From the NCBI RefSeq assembly GCF_900105165.1, contig NZ_LT629740.1, positions 2,232,001 through 2,296,000 on the forward strand: a stretch of DNA of 64,000 nucleotides. The letters are read 5' to 3'. The translations under genes and the position numbers were made by a program. Shown here one piece after another: positions 9,958 to 19,525 of the stretch. The stretch's first letter is position 1. Every line of letters starts with the position of its first letter. Origin of the DNA: Mucilaginibacter mallensis. Its GTDB lineage: Bacteria; Bacteroidota; Bacteroidia; Sphingobacteriales; Sphingobacteriaceae. The notes beneath the pieces are model-generated. The model had not been told where the DNA came from. It saw only the letters and a list, made by a program, of their open reading frames with translations, and made no database searches.

Positions 9958-11167
9958 GTTAGTAGCTGCATTACTTTGTATTTTAATATTAAAAAGCATA
10001 ACGACCTATGCGCAGGTGAATGCTTTTAAATACCGGGCCGATATAAAAAAGATTGATTCAGCGGGGATCTATAAAATTGAACTAAACCCGGGCCTGATCG
10101 CTAAAAGTGCTAAAGGTCTGTATGATATTCGGTTATTTGATAATACCGGGAAAACCGTGGCTTATGCATTAAGCAATAATTTATCAGCCGGGAACCAGGA
10201 TAGTTTTATTGAATTTCCCGTGGTTAATTCAAGCCCGGAAACTGATACTGCCACTATTTATATTTCAGAAAATGTAAATAGATTGAATATTAACCAGCTT
10301 TGGGTTGATCTGAAAAATACCAGTGTGAATCGTAATGTGAACTTAACTGGCAGCGACGATCTAAAAACATGGTTTGCAATAAAAGAGGATATCCAGTTGC
10401 AGGATGCCGGTGATGGCGGAAAGCCTGATTATGAGCAGTCGTTTAGTTTCCCAATAAGTAATTACCGTTATTTTAAGATACAGATAAACGGTAAGAATAA
10501 GGCTCCTGTAAAAATATTAAGATCGGGCATTTACTTAACCCAATCAAACCAGCCTGAGTATGCTGAACTACCACCTGTTAAATTCAACAAAGTAGATACA
10601 GGTAAAAAAACAAGTATTTTTATCCGATTTGCTGAACCTTATCAACTTAATAAACTTCATTTAAACATAACTGACCCTAAATATTACAGCCGAAGGGTGG
10701 TGGTGTATACTACTGATAAAAACTTTGATAATGTAAATATTGATGAGGTTTGCGATACAGTTTTAAGTTCATCGGGTAAGCAAGATATCATGCTTTCCGC
10801 CAAAGCAAAGTACATCAGGGTTGATATATTTAATGGCGATGATAATCCATTGCGCGTTGCGTCTGTAAACGCCTATCAGTTAAAACAATATATCATAAGC
10901 TACCTCGCTGGTGGTCATGATTATTATGTACTTACCGGCGACTCACTCGCCAAAACTGTTAATTACGACCTCAGCTTTTTAAAGTATTGTTCGATAGACA
11001 GGTTGCCTGTAATAACTTCAAACACTGCCTATAAAAACCCCGATTATGCCACTGGTAAAGGGGCGCAACCTAAGCATGATTTTGGGCTATGGATATGGTT
11101 ATCAATGCTGATAGTATTAGCGCTGCTTAGCTTTTTGACGGTTAAAATGACACGGGAAATCCAGTAA
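9935..11167 (+). CDS. DUF3999 family membrane-anchored exported protein
   Basis: Starting from the ATG at 9935 (a second ATG follows immediately at 9938), this 410-residue protein has a signal peptide (about 1-28), a large beta-rich periplasmic domain beginning FKYRADIKKIDSAGIYKIEL, and a C-terminal membrane helix (DFGLWIWLSMLIVLALLSFL) near the end. The segment LYDIRLFDNTGKTVAYAL is typical of DUF3999. It overlaps the DUF2339 gene by 23 bases, which suggests translational coupling. The large periplasmic part probably contacts the DUF2339 partner or an envelope ligand; this is inference. Confidence 0.8.
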   Translation: MMGNRRVKLVAALLCILILKSITTYAQVNAFKYRADIKKIDSAGIYKIELNPGLIAKSAKGLYDIRLFDNTGKTVAYALSNNLSAGNQDSFIEFPVVNSSPETDTATIYISENVNRLNINQLWVDLKNTSVNRNVNLTGSDDLKTWFAIKEDIQLQDAGDGGKPDYEQSFSFPISNYRYFKIQINGKNKAPVKILRSGIYLTQSNQPEYAELPPVKFNKVDTGKKTSIFIRFAEPYQLNKLHLNITDPKYYSRRVVVYTTDKNFDNVNIDEVCDTVLSSSGKQDIMLSAKAKYIRVDIFNGDDNPLRVASVNAYQLKQYIISYLAGGHDYYVLTGDSLAKTVNYDLSFLKYCSIDRLPVITSNTAYKNPDYATGKGAQPKHDFGLWIWLSMLIVLALLSFLTVKMTREIQ

Positions 11168-11259
11168 ATTCTTTACGTAATTATCCCGATCACCGAAAAA
11201 TGTTAATATGTTAATAAACTGACTTTTAAGGCAGAAAAGTTTAGGGGTATTTTTATAGT

Positions 11260-11838
11260 ATGAAGTTAAACTGCTACTCCAAATTTGCATTCTTAGCGCT
11301 TATTTCTTTAACTATTCTTACTTCATGCCACCCCCGCAAAGCGGTGATGAAAGGCGAGCCGGGCGAAATTGTTCAGCCTCAAGCCAGTATTGCTGATAAA
11401 TATTCGGAGATGATGGGGGTTGATAAAAATGATATACAAAATGGCCGCCTTTATGCCTTTATTGATCAATGGATGGGCACACCCTACAGATTTGGCGGTT
11501 TAGATAAGGACGGAATAGATTGCTCAGGGCTTGCTTTTTTATTGGAGCAGCAAGTTTATGGCATAGCTATCCCACGCATGACCAGTAAGCAAATACTGGT
11601 TATTAAACGCGAATATGAGCAGGACCTGAAGGAAGGCGACCTGGTGTTTTTTGATTTCGATGGTAAAAAATTCAGTCACGTAGGTGTCTACCTGCAAAAT
11701 GGCTATATAGTTCACGCAAGTTCATCTAAAGGAGTAATTATTGTACCATTGCATGGTGCCATCTATAAATACTTTTCAAGATGCGGGTCGGTAACTGATC
11801 TGGGTACAACTACCGTTACAGCTGATTCGGTAAATTAA
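11260..11838 (+). CDS. NlpC/P60 family lipoprotein (cell-wall peptidase)
   Basis: The 192-residue protein has a lipoprotein signal with the box LTSC at about residue 23, so it should be anchored in the outer membrane. The NlpC/P60 catalytic domain fills residues 65-175: the nucleophile Cys in GIDCSGLAFLL, the His in FSHVGVYL, and the downstream polar residue in YIVHASSSKGVII. Enzymes of this family cut gamma-D-Glu-diamino acid or related bonds in peptidoglycan stem peptides. Length and motif order are normal for the small Spr-type members. Confidence 0.93.
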   Translation: MKLNCYSKFAFLALISLTILTSCHPRKAVMKGEPGEIVQPQASIADKYSEMMGVDKNDIQNGRLYAFIDQWMGTPYRFGGLDKDGIDCSGLAFLLEQQVYGIAIPRMTSKQILVIKREYEQDLKEGDLVFFDFDGKKFSHVGVYLQNGYIVHASSSKGVIIVPLHGAIYKYFSRCGSVTDLGTTTVTADSVN

Positions 11839-11891
11839 CAATTGCGTGTTTATTGCAAACCATTATGATAAATTGGTAATTTTGTGACATA

Positions 11892-12020
11892 ATGGAAGAA
11901 CCCAAAGAAAACTATTCATTCTGGACAAAATATAAACGCTTTGCCGGTAACGAAATACTTTTATATGTAATTATGATTGTGGGTATTATACTCGGTATAG
12001 TTATCTTCAGTTATTTTTAA
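11892..12020 (+). CDS. 42-residue membrane microprotein
   Basis: ATG at 11892 opens a frame of 42 codons: a polar N-terminus (MEEPKENYSFWTKYKRFAGN) and a single hydrophobic helix (ILLYVIMIVGIILGIVIF) ending at the stop codon TAA at 12018-12020. The charge pattern predicts a bitopic inner-membrane protein with its N-terminus inside. The last 14 bases overlap the end of the convergent DUF3857 gene. It starts 53 bases after the NlpC gene and may be co-transcribed with it. The shape is protein-like rather than random, but no family is recognised. Confidence 0.55.
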   Translation: MEEPKENYSFWTKYKRFAGNEILLYVIMIVGIILGIVIFSYF

Positions 12021-13917
12021 CCAGTATTATTTCATGTGCATCGGCATCAGCAACCGATTGGTAAAAATCAACCAGGTCCTGGTAAGTATCTTTAGGGTAT
12101 GTGCCGTCATTTAACCGGAATTTACGTTTATAAACTAATTGGTTCCCGTCAACTTTCATACTAGCGCTATACTTGCCAAAAGGCAAATCAAGGTTTCTGT
12201 GTAATATTTCACTATCCAGATGGTAACCCGTAGGCAAGGTGTAAGTTATCTCATCTTCATCGGTATACCCTTCATTTATATAAACATTGGTAACACGGTT
12301 ATGTACCTGCCTTGGTACAGCTATGTGGTGTACAGGGTTTAATAAAAAAGTTATTCTCCCATTATCTGTTGATGCAAATTCGGGAGCTTTGAGCTTTATG
12401 TTTTCAGTGGTAGAAGGATCGAGGCTTTTATCCTGACTAAATTCCAGCTTCTCAATATTCATATTATTTATCGGGTAGATATTCTGCATAGCTTTCAGCC
12501 TTTCAACTTGTGATTGCGCAATTACCCAATCCCGGTCATCATATTCAGCCCCTTTAAAGGTGGTGGTCATCTCACCTGTCATGTCACCAGTTGCAGAAAT
12601 TACAAAGCTGGCTTTTCGTTTTTCCAGATTATTTTCTGCTGTATATTTAGGGGTATGCATTAGTTTACCACCCTCAGGTGTGCATGCCAATACATTACGG
12701 TCATCCGTAAAATCTCCCAAGTAGCCAAAGGGGATGGTTTGGCTGGTACAGTCACACCAGGTAGTATCATTTTTAAAAGGCAAGCACAAAATAATATGAT
12801 TCCCCTGGTTCATACTCGCAAAATCACTCAGGAAGCTTATTTTACGTGATAGGTTAGCCTCAACAGTACAATAATAAGAGTCGATACCAACTACTTTTAA
12901 TAATGCTTGCGTATAATTCACCAGCGCTTTACAATCGCCATAGTTTACCCTGTCAACATCACCCGCAGTAAATGGCTGATACCCTCCAATACCTATTTGT
13001 ACACTCACGTACCGGGTTCGGCCCTGCATATACTCGTATATTTTTTTTGCTTTTAACTTAGGGTCAGTAATGCCCCTGGTCATTTGTATAATCTGCTCGG
13101 CTGTGGCAGGTGACACCTCTTGCCTGTTCTTCAATAATTTATCTGATATCCATTTGCCAAGTTCATTCCAATTGGTAAAGCTGCCATCGATACCTTCGTA
13201 CTGAAATTTAACCGGGGCAATTTTAACCATGCTCAGATAATTCTCAGGATTAGGATCAAATGGTTCTTCCTTAATTGCTTTTAGGTTATTTACCTGCCAT
13301 GCATATGTTTTTAAACCAGTATTGGCATTTGTTGATATATATACACCCGATGGCATATTCATTTCTTTATACCGAATATTAAAATCGGGCTTGCAGATAA
13401 AGTTAAAAGAGCTTTTTTCAACAGCTATTCCGGTTTCCGAATTTGGCATCCAACCTGGTATATTAAGCGATTGTTCATATCTTAACTCATATTCATATTC
13501 AATAGTGTAAGGGTAGTCTGTGATAGCAGGTTCATAATGTTTTACCCTCATATCCTCAAAAAGAGAAAAACCATCGGTAGTACCCCTGTCTTCAAAATTA
13601 CTTTCCGAAAACTTACTAATTTGTGTGCCAAAAGAATTATAAATAACTCCCTTAACGCCTCTTATGGTGATGCTTTTATTATGATATAGCGCAATACGAG
13701 CCGCTCTATCGCCATTTTTATTTAATACAGTTATAGCTTCTTTAACATGACAAACAGTATTATCAAAATCTTTTACCTCAACATTAATCTGTTCATTTCG
13801 TACCACGGCACGGGCGTATGGAAGCAAGTCTTTTGATATGAGGCTGGCATCATAATTTTGCTGTGCATTAACAGTAGCAGCAATAAATAACAAGCAAAAT
13901 ACAAGTATGGGTTTCAT
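12007..13917 (-). CDS. DUF3857 / transglutaminase-like secreted protein, catalytic triad present
   Basis: The 636-residue protein has a signal peptide (MKPILVFCLLFIAATVNAQQ), a DUF3857 beta domain (about 30-230), a transglutaminase-like core (about 265-420) and a C-terminal beta domain. The papain-like triad is visible: Cys in VNYGDCKALVNYTQALLK, His in NQGNHIILCLP, and Asp in TTWCDCTSQTIPFGYL. The protein is probably periplasmic or outer-membrane associated. The substrate is unknown. It is the second gene of a leftward two-gene operon with its paralogue at 13942-15924 (24-base gap). Confidence 0.85.
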   Translation of the reverse strand: MKPILVFCLLFIAATVNAQQNYDASLISKDLLPYARAVVRNEQINVEVKDFDNTVCHVKEAITVLNKNGDRAARIALYHNKSITIRGVKGVIYNSFGTQISKFSESNFEDRGTTDGFSLFEDMRVKHYEPAITDYPYTIEYEYELRYEQSLNIPGWMPNSETGIAVEKSSFNFICKPDFNIRYKEMNMPSGVYISTNANTGLKTYAWQVNNLKAIKEEPFDPNPENYLSMVKIAPVKFQYEGIDGSFTNWNELGKWISDKLLKNRQEVSPATAEQIIQMTRGITDPKLKAKKIYEYMQGRTRYVSVQIGIGGYQPFTAGDVDRVNYGDCKALVNYTQALLKVVGIDSYYCTVEANLSRKISFLSDFASMNQGNHIILCLPFKNDTTWCDCTSQTIPFGYLGDFTDDRNVLACTPEGGKLMHTPKYTAENNLEKRKASFVISATGDMTGEMTTTFKGAEYDDRDWVIAQSQVERLKAMQNIYPINNMNIEKLEFSQDKSLDPSTTENIKLKAPEFASTDNGRITFLLNPVHHIAVPRQVHNRVTNVYINEGYTDEDEITYTLPTGYHLDSEILHRNLDLPFGKYSASMKVDGNQLVYKRKFRLNDGTYPKDTYQDLVDFYQSVADADAHEIILVKNN

Positions 13918-13941
13918 TAATCCTGTTTATGAAATTATATA

Positions 13942-15924
13942 TTAACTTTTTTTCTTTAAAGTCATCGGTGCTTTTTCAGACAGGATGATCTTATTAAAAA
14001 GCTCTTTTAAATAAGCATATTCTTCAGAACTGTAAATAGCTTTGTTGAACTGTATAATGTGTGAAAATGTAAACGAATTATCACTAGCCTGGTAAAGCGT
14101 TTCAAATAATCCCCCTTTATTTGGCAAACCAATGGATATATCCTGTGGTGGAGTATCAACAATATAATTATCGGGTAGGTGAACTACTAAGGTAAACCTT
14201 TCTGTAAGCGGCATACCTCTGTCAATAGGGTAATTCCGTTCCTGCAAACGGTAGGGGTTACGTGTAATATGATCAGTAATATAGGGGTTAAAGACCAGCC
14301 GATCCTTATAAAGATCGTCATATTTCTTTATTTCAATTTCATATTTTTCAACCAATGGCATGTCAAGGCTGTCCAGGTTACTTATCTCAGAATTTAAGAT
14401 CTTAAACTTGGGTGAACGCTCATCCAGATTTTCCACATATTCATCAACGGAGTTGAATTTTTTTATAGCTTTTCTTTCTTCATATGCTGCATAGCCAAAT
14501 AAATACTGGACCATGGTTCCTTTTAGTTTGCCATCGGGCTGCAGCGTCAGGTCAAGCGCAGAGGTTCTTATTATCCGTTGCTGGGTACTGTTCATGTCTA
14601 TCCAGTACGAAGGCTTATCAAGGCTCATAACCCGGCCCTGGTCGTTTAAGCACTTCATGGGTAGTATCCCAAACGGCAGTAAAGGGTCTGTTGCATCAAG
14701 CAGGTATGGCTTATTGTCAATATCAACCTTGGCAACTACATAATTAAACTCCTCCTGTACAGGGTATAGCTTATTTATAAAGCCATTTTCACGTGTAGAT
14801 AGGAGTACGGCCTGAGCGTTGAAGCCGGCAGCCTCTAAAGCAGCAGCCAAAGCCAGGTTTATTTCGGCAACATTGCCGCTATGTGTTTCAAGTACTTTTC
14901 TTAAACCATCGTTACTTCCGGTTGCATAGAAATCGTTCCACTTAAGGGTTTTCTGAATATATTCATAAACCGCCTTTGCACGGGCCATGCTATCGGTTTT
15001 ACCCGCAATTACAGGTATGATTCGGTCTTTAAATAAGTCTTTTTTCTTTAACAGACTTCCAAAATATTCAGAATGTTTAAGATCATAGTCTACGTCCCGC
15101 CATTCCTTGGCCATTTTTGTTTTAGCGCCGTTGTATGGGTTGGTATATTCAGCAAGTTCAAAATACACGGCCGACAAGAAGTTCTTTCTTGAAGTCATAT
15201 CATCCTCATCTATAAAAGCAGGAATATCTGTCATTCCAAAAGTTAAATGTGAACAATCACTTTTGCCTCCTCCTGCAGAGAAGCAATTGCTTTCAATCTC
15301 TGCCTTATTTGTTGTTAGTTTTAAGCTTCCCCTAAGCGAGGCATTATAGTTCCAAAACCCTGGTATGTGCACATCATATTCTGAATGCATTTTAGGGATA
15401 TCACTCTGGAACTCCCAATGTGGGAAAAGTTGCAGATATCTGGAATAAGTAGTGTATTTATACTCAATGATACATCCGTTTCGTATAGATGGGAGGGCAA
15501 ACTTTACCAGTGTATGGTATTTATCCATCTTACTTTTATAAACTTTTTCCGGCTCAAGCTCGGTTTTACTTATTGATCCATTATCGTCGGCGTAGGTTGT
15601 TATACCTTTGATGTTTTCAATGGTCTCACTATCCTCATCATTGTCCCTAAGTATTACCTCTACATTTGCATGATCAAACCCTTTGCTGTCAAATATTTTT
15701 ATCTTAACATGATATTCATAAATGATCTTGATATTGTCGTTGCTGGTTACATCTATTTTTGATCTTCCGTACTCATTCAATACCACCGCATGTGCTGATG
15801 TATCCTTATCGTAACGCTTCATTTCCAGGTCCTCGAGCTTAAAAGTGCCGTAGTCAAAATCCTGAGCTTTTGCAATAATGGTTAAGGAGATGAATATCAG
15901 GAGGATTAGTAACGGCTTTTTCAT
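13942..15924 (-). CDS. DUF3857 / transglutaminase-like secreted protein, catalytic residues lost
   Basis: The 660-residue paralogue of the next gene has a signal peptide (MKKPLLILLIFISLTIIAKAQ), the DUF3857 domain and a transglutaminase-like core. Aligned by eye with its neighbour, the catalytic Cys (GDCKALV) becomes Val in GNVAEIN, and the His (NHIIL) becomes Asn in FNYVV, while the Asp survives in LLDATDPLLPFG. It is therefore probably a non-catalytic, binding version of the fold. It is upstream of the intact paralogue in the same operon, so the two may form a pair in the periplasm. Confidence 0.82.
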   Translation of the reverse strand: MKKPLLILLIFISLTIIAKAQDFDYGTFKLEDLEMKRYDKDTSAHAVVLNEYGRSKIDVTSNDNIKIIYEYHVKIKIFDSKGFDHANVEVILRDNDEDSETIENIKGITTYADDNGSISKTELEPEKVYKSKMDKYHTLVKFALPSIRNGCIIEYKYTTYSRYLQLFPHWEFQSDIPKMHSEYDVHIPGFWNYNASLRGSLKLTTNKAEIESNCFSAGGGKSDCSHLTFGMTDIPAFIDEDDMTSRKNFLSAVYFELAEYTNPYNGAKTKMAKEWRDVDYDLKHSEYFGSLLKKKDLFKDRIIPVIAGKTDSMARAKAVYEYIQKTLKWNDFYATGSNDGLRKVLETHSGNVAEINLALAAALEAAGFNAQAVLLSTRENGFINKLYPVQEEFNYVVAKVDIDNKPYLLDATDPLLPFGILPMKCLNDQGRVMSLDKPSYWIDMNSTQQRIIRTSALDLTLQPDGKLKGTMVQYLFGYAAYEERKAIKKFNSVDEYVENLDERSPKFKILNSEISNLDSLDMPLVEKYEIEIKKYDDLYKDRLVFNPYITDHITRNPYRLQERNYPIDRGMPLTERFTLVVHLPDNYIVDTPPQDISIGLPNKGGLFETLYQASDNSFTFSHIIQFNKAIYSSEEYAYLKELFNKIILSEKAPMTLKKKS

Positions 15925-16013
15925 AATTGTTAAACTATTTAGGTGCCAGTAAATTATAAAATAATTACAGTTCTTTTTGAAAAGATTTTAAATTAATCAG
16001 CCCTTTGTTATTA

Positions 16014-16021
16014 TACTTTTG
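16014..16021 (+). promoter_or_regulatory. possible -7 element before the exonuclease gene
   Basis: TACTTTTG fits TAnnTTTG and lies 23 bases upstream of the ATG at 16045. The best -33 TTTG is not at the usual spacing, so this is only a candidate. Confidence 0.3.
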
Positions 16022-16044
16022 CACCTTTGCATTTCCGATCCATT

Positions 16045-17064
16045 ATGATGAAATTGAATTTAAAGAAACCACTGGCTTTTTTTGATCTGGAAGCCACAGG
16101 AACTAATATAGGTGCCGACAGGATTGTTGAAATATCTGTTATAAAACTAAATGTTGATGGCAGCGAAGATGTAAAAACATGGCGTGTAAACCCGGAAATG
16201 CCTATCCCGCTGGAATCATCGCTGATACATGGTATTTATGACGAGGATATAAAGGATGAGCAAACCTTCAATCAAATAGCAGCATCTGTTGCTGAATTTA
16301 TAAATATAAGCGACCTGGCCGGTTTTAACTCCAATAAGTTTGATATACCTATGTTGATGGAGGAATTTCTACGCGCAGGAGTTCAGTTTGATCTGGATAA
16401 TCGCCATTTTGTTGATGTGCAAAACATCTTTCATCAGATGGAACAGCGTACGCTAAAGGCGGCCTACCAGTTTTATTGCGATAAACAGATCATAAATGCC
16501 CACTCAGCTGAAGCTGATACCCGCGCTACTATGGAAGTTTTACTTGCCCAGATAGCCAAATATGAAAATATGGAGTGGGAGGATAAGAAGGGTAATAAGA
16601 GCATACCTGTAGTAAATGATGTTGAGGCGCTTCATAAGTTCACCAATTTAACCAGGCCTGTTGATTTTGCCGGCCGCCTGGTTTACAATGAGCAAGGCGA
16701 GGAGACCATTAATTTTGGCAAGCACAAAGGCAAAAGGGTTGAAGATGTATTTAGCTCTGAACCTAGCTATTATTCATGGATGATGCAGGGCGATTTTCCT
16801 TTATATACTAAACGTAAGTTAGAGGAAATATATACCAGGTTTAGCGCTAAAAAAGCAGCTGAGAGGCAACCACGCCCCGCCACACCAAAACCGGTTGAAA
16901 ATACACCTGCACAAGCAGTTAAAAAAACGGAATATCAAAAGCCACATAACAATAGCAACTATCGCCCGGATAATAAGCCTTTTAAAAAGAAGGAAGAGCC
17001 CGCAGTGCCGGTTAATGATGATATGTTGAAATTGCTGGCAGATAAGTTTAAAAAGGGGCTTTAG
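16045..17064 (+). CDS. 3'-5' exonuclease, DnaQ/ExoX-like (DEDD family)
   Basis: From the ATG at 16045 (another at 16048) the product has 339 residues. The DEDD exonuclease motifs are present: FFDLEATGT (Asp, Glu), FNSNKFDIPML (Asp), and HSAEADTRATMEVL (His, Asp). A second domain (about 205-260) reads INFGKHKGKRVEDV...YYSWM, the ExoX-type C-terminal motif that binds DNA duplex. The last 80 residues are a low-complexity Pro/Lys/Asn tail. The likely role is trimming DNA 3' ends during repair or replication. It is not a polymerase III epsilon subunit in the strict sense, because it stands alone with an ExoX tail. Confidence 0.87.
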   Translation: MMKLNLKKPLAFFDLEATGTNIGADRIVEISVIKLNVDGSEDVKTWRVNPEMPIPLESSLIHGIYDEDIKDEQTFNQIAASVAEFINISDLAGFNSNKFDIPMLMEEFLRAGVQFDLDNRHFVDVQNIFHQMEQRTLKAAYQFYCDKQIINAHSAEADTRATMEVLLAQIAKYENMEWEDKKGNKSIPVVNDVEALHKFTNLTRPVDFAGRLVYNEQGEETINFGKHKGKRVEDVFSSEPSYYSWMMQGDFPLYTKRKLEEIYTRFSAKKAAERQPRPATPKPVENTPAQAVKKTEYQKPHNNSNYRPDNKPFKKKEEPAVPVNDDMLKLLADKFKKGL

Positions 17065-17138
17065 TGATTGGAGGTTAGTGATTGGAGATTAGTAAAATTT
17101 TAGCTGCAAGTAACTAATCACTAACCTCAAATCACTAA
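17061..17138. repeat. intergenic inverted repeat of TTAGTGATT units
   Basis: The left arm (17061-17086) contains two TTAGTGATTGGAG-like units. The right arm (17112-17138) contains their reverse complement (CACTAACCTCAAATCACTAA). The hairpin sits exactly between the two convergent stops and includes the exonuclease stop codon. The pattern of tandem and inverted TTAGTGATT units looks like a dispersed REP-like element of this group of bacteria. It may also serve as a bidirectional terminator. Confidence 0.6.
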
Positions 17139-18074
17139 TCAACTGTTCCGCAGGAACTCAATATTGCGGGTCAGGCCGCTGAATTTGGTGCGTTTTACGG
17201 CTGATGATTTGAATACTTTTTGAAATACTTCCTGGGTAATATCTGTCCAGTCGTTTTTATTCATATCCAACAGTTCGGGTGTTGCTTTAAATGACGGTTC
17301 ATTGTTTAATACCGAAAACTTATTCCATGGGCATACATCCTGGCAAATATCACAGCCAAACATCCAGTTATCCATTTTGCCTTTAAATTCCTGTGGTATC
17401 GCGTCTTTAAGTTCGATGGTGAGGTATGATATGCAGCGGCTGCCATCAACAATATAAGGCGCTACAATAGCTTCGGTAGGGCAGGCATCAATACAACGTG
17501 TGCAACTGCCGCAATGGTCGGCCGTAGGTTCTATATCGTATTCCAGGTCAAGGTCTATGATCAGCTCTGCTAAAAAAAAGAAGGAACCTGATTTTTTATT
17601 GATAAGATTAGAGTTCTTGCCTGTCCAGCCCAGGCCTGCTTTTTTTGCCCAGGCTTTATCCAGCACCGGTGCTGAATCCACAAACGCGCGACCGCCAACT
17701 TCGCCTATTTTCTCATTGATTATCTCCATCAACTGCTTGAGCTTATCCTTTATTACCTGGTGATAATCAGCGCCATAAGCATACTTTGAAATTTTGGGTG
17801 CCAACGGATCGGCCTGTTTATGCTCACTGTAGTAATTTAACCCTAGTGATATGACAGATTTTGCCCCATCAACCAATAAACGCGGATCGAGGCGTTTATC
17901 AAAATGGTTTTCCATGTAACGCATTTCACCGTGCATGTTTTTTTTGAGCCATTGCTCCAGCCGGGGTGCTTCGTCCTCCAAAAACTCGGCTTTAGCTATA
18001 CCGCAAAACATAAAGCCAAGGTTTTTCGCCTCAGTTTTAATTAGTTCGCTATAAGCCGACCTGTTTGAATGCAT
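17139..18074 (-). CDS. queG: epoxyqueuosine reductase QueG
   Basis: The ATG at 18072-18074 gives a 311-residue protein; an upstream frame extension to 18125 looks spurious. The eight cysteines of two [4Fe-4S] clusters are visible in [17 protein letters not shown] and [13 protein letters not shown], the ferredoxin-like pattern of QueG. The N-terminal half (residues 1-170) binds cobalamin. The enzyme reduces epoxyqueuosine to queuosine in tRNAs with GUN anticodons. No queA or tgt lies nearby. It converges on the exonuclease gene. Confidence 0.94.
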   Translation of the reverse strand: MHSNRSAYSELIKTEAKNLGFMFCGIAKAEFLEDEAPRLEQWLKKNMHGEMRYMENHFDKRLDPRLLVDGAKSVISLGLNYYSEHKQADPLAPKISKYAYGADYHQVIKDKLKQLMEIINEKIGEVGGRAFVDSAPVLDKAWAKKAGLGWTGKNSNLINKKSGSFFFLAELIIDLDLEYDIEPTADHCGSCTRCIDACPTEAIVAPYIVDGSRCISYLTIELKDAIPQEFKGKMDNWMFGCDICQDVCPWNKFSVLNNEPSFKATPELLDMNKNDWTDITQEVFQKVFKSSAVKRTKFSGLTRNIEFLRNS

Positions 18075-18204
18075 GGCACAAAGATAATACATTAAACAGT
18101 TTTTAAATTTTATGCTGAACAGCATTCATATGGTCAACTGTTTTTTTATTACTTATTACTACTAACTGGAATAATATTTGTAACTATTATATAAATATTT
18201 AAGT

Positions 18205-18570
18205 ATGCTGCAATTTATAAAAGACCTACCGTCGCATGTTGCAGGTGTACATGCTACCGGTGAGGTGAGGGATGAAGACTTTGAGCGAGTATTGGCGCCG
18301 CTGCTTAATGAACAGGTTAACAGCCAGGGTAAGATTAATTTTTTGTTAGTGCTTGATACCAAGGTGTCAAGCTTTACATGGGGTGCATTATGGAAAGACC
18401 TGAAATTAGGACTAAAACACTACAGGCAATGGAAAAGAATAGCCATAGTGACCGACCAAAGAGAGGTGAAATTATTTAGCGATGCTTTTAGATTTATTAT
18501 TCCCGGTCAGTCAAAAGGTTTTCCCTTAGATAGGCTGGACGAGGCTGTGAGATGGGTGTCTGTAAAATAG
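18205..18570 (+). CDS. SpoIIAA-like (STAS/SEC14) protein
   Basis: The 121-residue protein has alternating strands and helices: MLQFIKDLPSHVAGVHATGEV, then the strand INFLLVLDTK and the helical WGALWKDLKLGLKHYRQWKRIAIVTD, ending with FPLDRLDEAVRWV. This is the pattern of the SpoIIAA-like STAS family (DUF3478 type). Such proteins may bind lipids or nucleotides, but their role is not established. It is a monocistronic gene with its own terminator. Confidence 0.85.
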   Translation: MLQFIKDLPSHVAGVHATGEVRDEDFERVLAPLLNEQVNSQGKINFLLVLDTKVSSFTWGALWKDLKLGLKHYRQWKRIAIVTDQREVKLFSDAFRFIIPGQSKGFPLDRLDEAVRWVSVK

Positions 18571-18587
18571 GTAATAGTGACTAAGAA

Positions 18588-18622
18588 AAAGAGCCCCTTC
18601 TGAAATTTAGAAAGAGCTCTTT
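18588..18622. terminator. intrinsic terminator between convergent genes
   Basis: AAAGAGC (18588-18594) pairs with GCTCTTT (18616-18622), with extra TTCT/AGAA pairing inside. It lies between the convergent stops at 18570 and 18642 and has A and T flanks suiting both directions. Confidence 0.65.
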
Positions 18623-18641
18623 ACTTAAATGCTTTAACAAA

Positions 18642-19427
18642 TTAGAAACTATGCCTAACGCTATTGCCGAATGTTTTTGTTGTCCAGTAACCGCTGTCCA
18701 ATATCCTTCTAACAGTTAGCAACGGGTCTTCCGGATAGCGCTTATCAGCTAACTGGAAAGCTATTTTAAAACCACGTTTTCTTAGCTCTGGTAAGTTTGT
18801 TTTGTTCCATATACCAAATGGATAGGCAAAATAATCTATTTTTTTGCCGGTAATATCTTCCAGCTTTTTAGTAGGCTTGTCAATTTGTATTACCCAATCA
18901 TCCTTTTTAGGGTTAGGATCGTGTTTGTATTTGCTTACCATGTGGTGATCCCAGGTGTGACTACCAATAACATTACCTTCATCAGATAATTGTTTTACCT
19001 GGGCCGATGACATGTAATGTGGCCTGCCAAGTGATACGGTCATGATAAAGTACACGCCTTTAAAGCCATATTTTTTTAACTCAGGGCGGGCAACTTCAAA
19101 CTGGTCAAGGTCTGTATCATCAAAAGTTAGCATGATAGGTTTGCTTGGCAGCGGAGTGCCTTTGGTTAAATAGCTATATAACTGATCAGGCAATATAGTA
19201 TGATAGCCACTGTCGGCCAGCATTTTAATATGTTCTCTGAATGCTGCAGGCGGAATGATATAATCCTTTGCTGTTTTTGAATCAGTGGGCCTCCAGTCGC
19301 GTATCTGATGATAGCATATTACAGGAACCTGTTTGCGGGCCATTATGGCTGCTGTATTTTCTTGCGCTTGTGCGGCAAATGTGCCCAAAAGGCCTATTGA
19401 TAATACAGAGAAAATTTGTTTTAACAT
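18642..19427 (-). CDS. secreted polysaccharide deacetylase family protein
   Basis: From the ATG at 19425-19427 the 261-residue protein has a clean signal peptide (MLKQIFSVLSIGLLGTFAAQAQ). The NodB (CE4) domain shows VICYHQIRDW, the metal-binding motif LTFDDTD, and GSHTWDHHMVSK with two histidines for the catalytic zinc. CE4 enzymes remove acetyl groups from chitin, peptidoglycan or exopolysaccharide. The substrate is not determined by sequence. It stands alone, with the oxidoreductase gene 98 bases upstream. Confidence 0.9.
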   Translation of the reverse strand: MLKQIFSVLSIGLLGTFAAQAQENTAAIMARKQVPVICYHQIRDWRPTDSKTAKDYIIPPAAFREHIKMLADSGYHTILPDQLYSYLTKGTPLPSKPIMLTFDDTDLDQFEVARPELKKYGFKGVYFIMTVSLGRPHYMSSAQVKQLSDEGNVIGSHTWDHHMVSKYKHDPNPKKDDWVIQIDKPTKKLEDITGKKIDYFAYPFGIWNKTNLPELRKRGFKIAFQLADKRYPEDPLLTVRRILDSGYWTTKTFGNSVRHSF

Positions 19428-19525
19428 AAGTAATTGGCGATGATTAATATTTCTAAACACCGGCAAAATTAATATATTTTGATTGTTATAAATCTTAATT
19501 TATAAACATTTAAACATAGTTGTTT

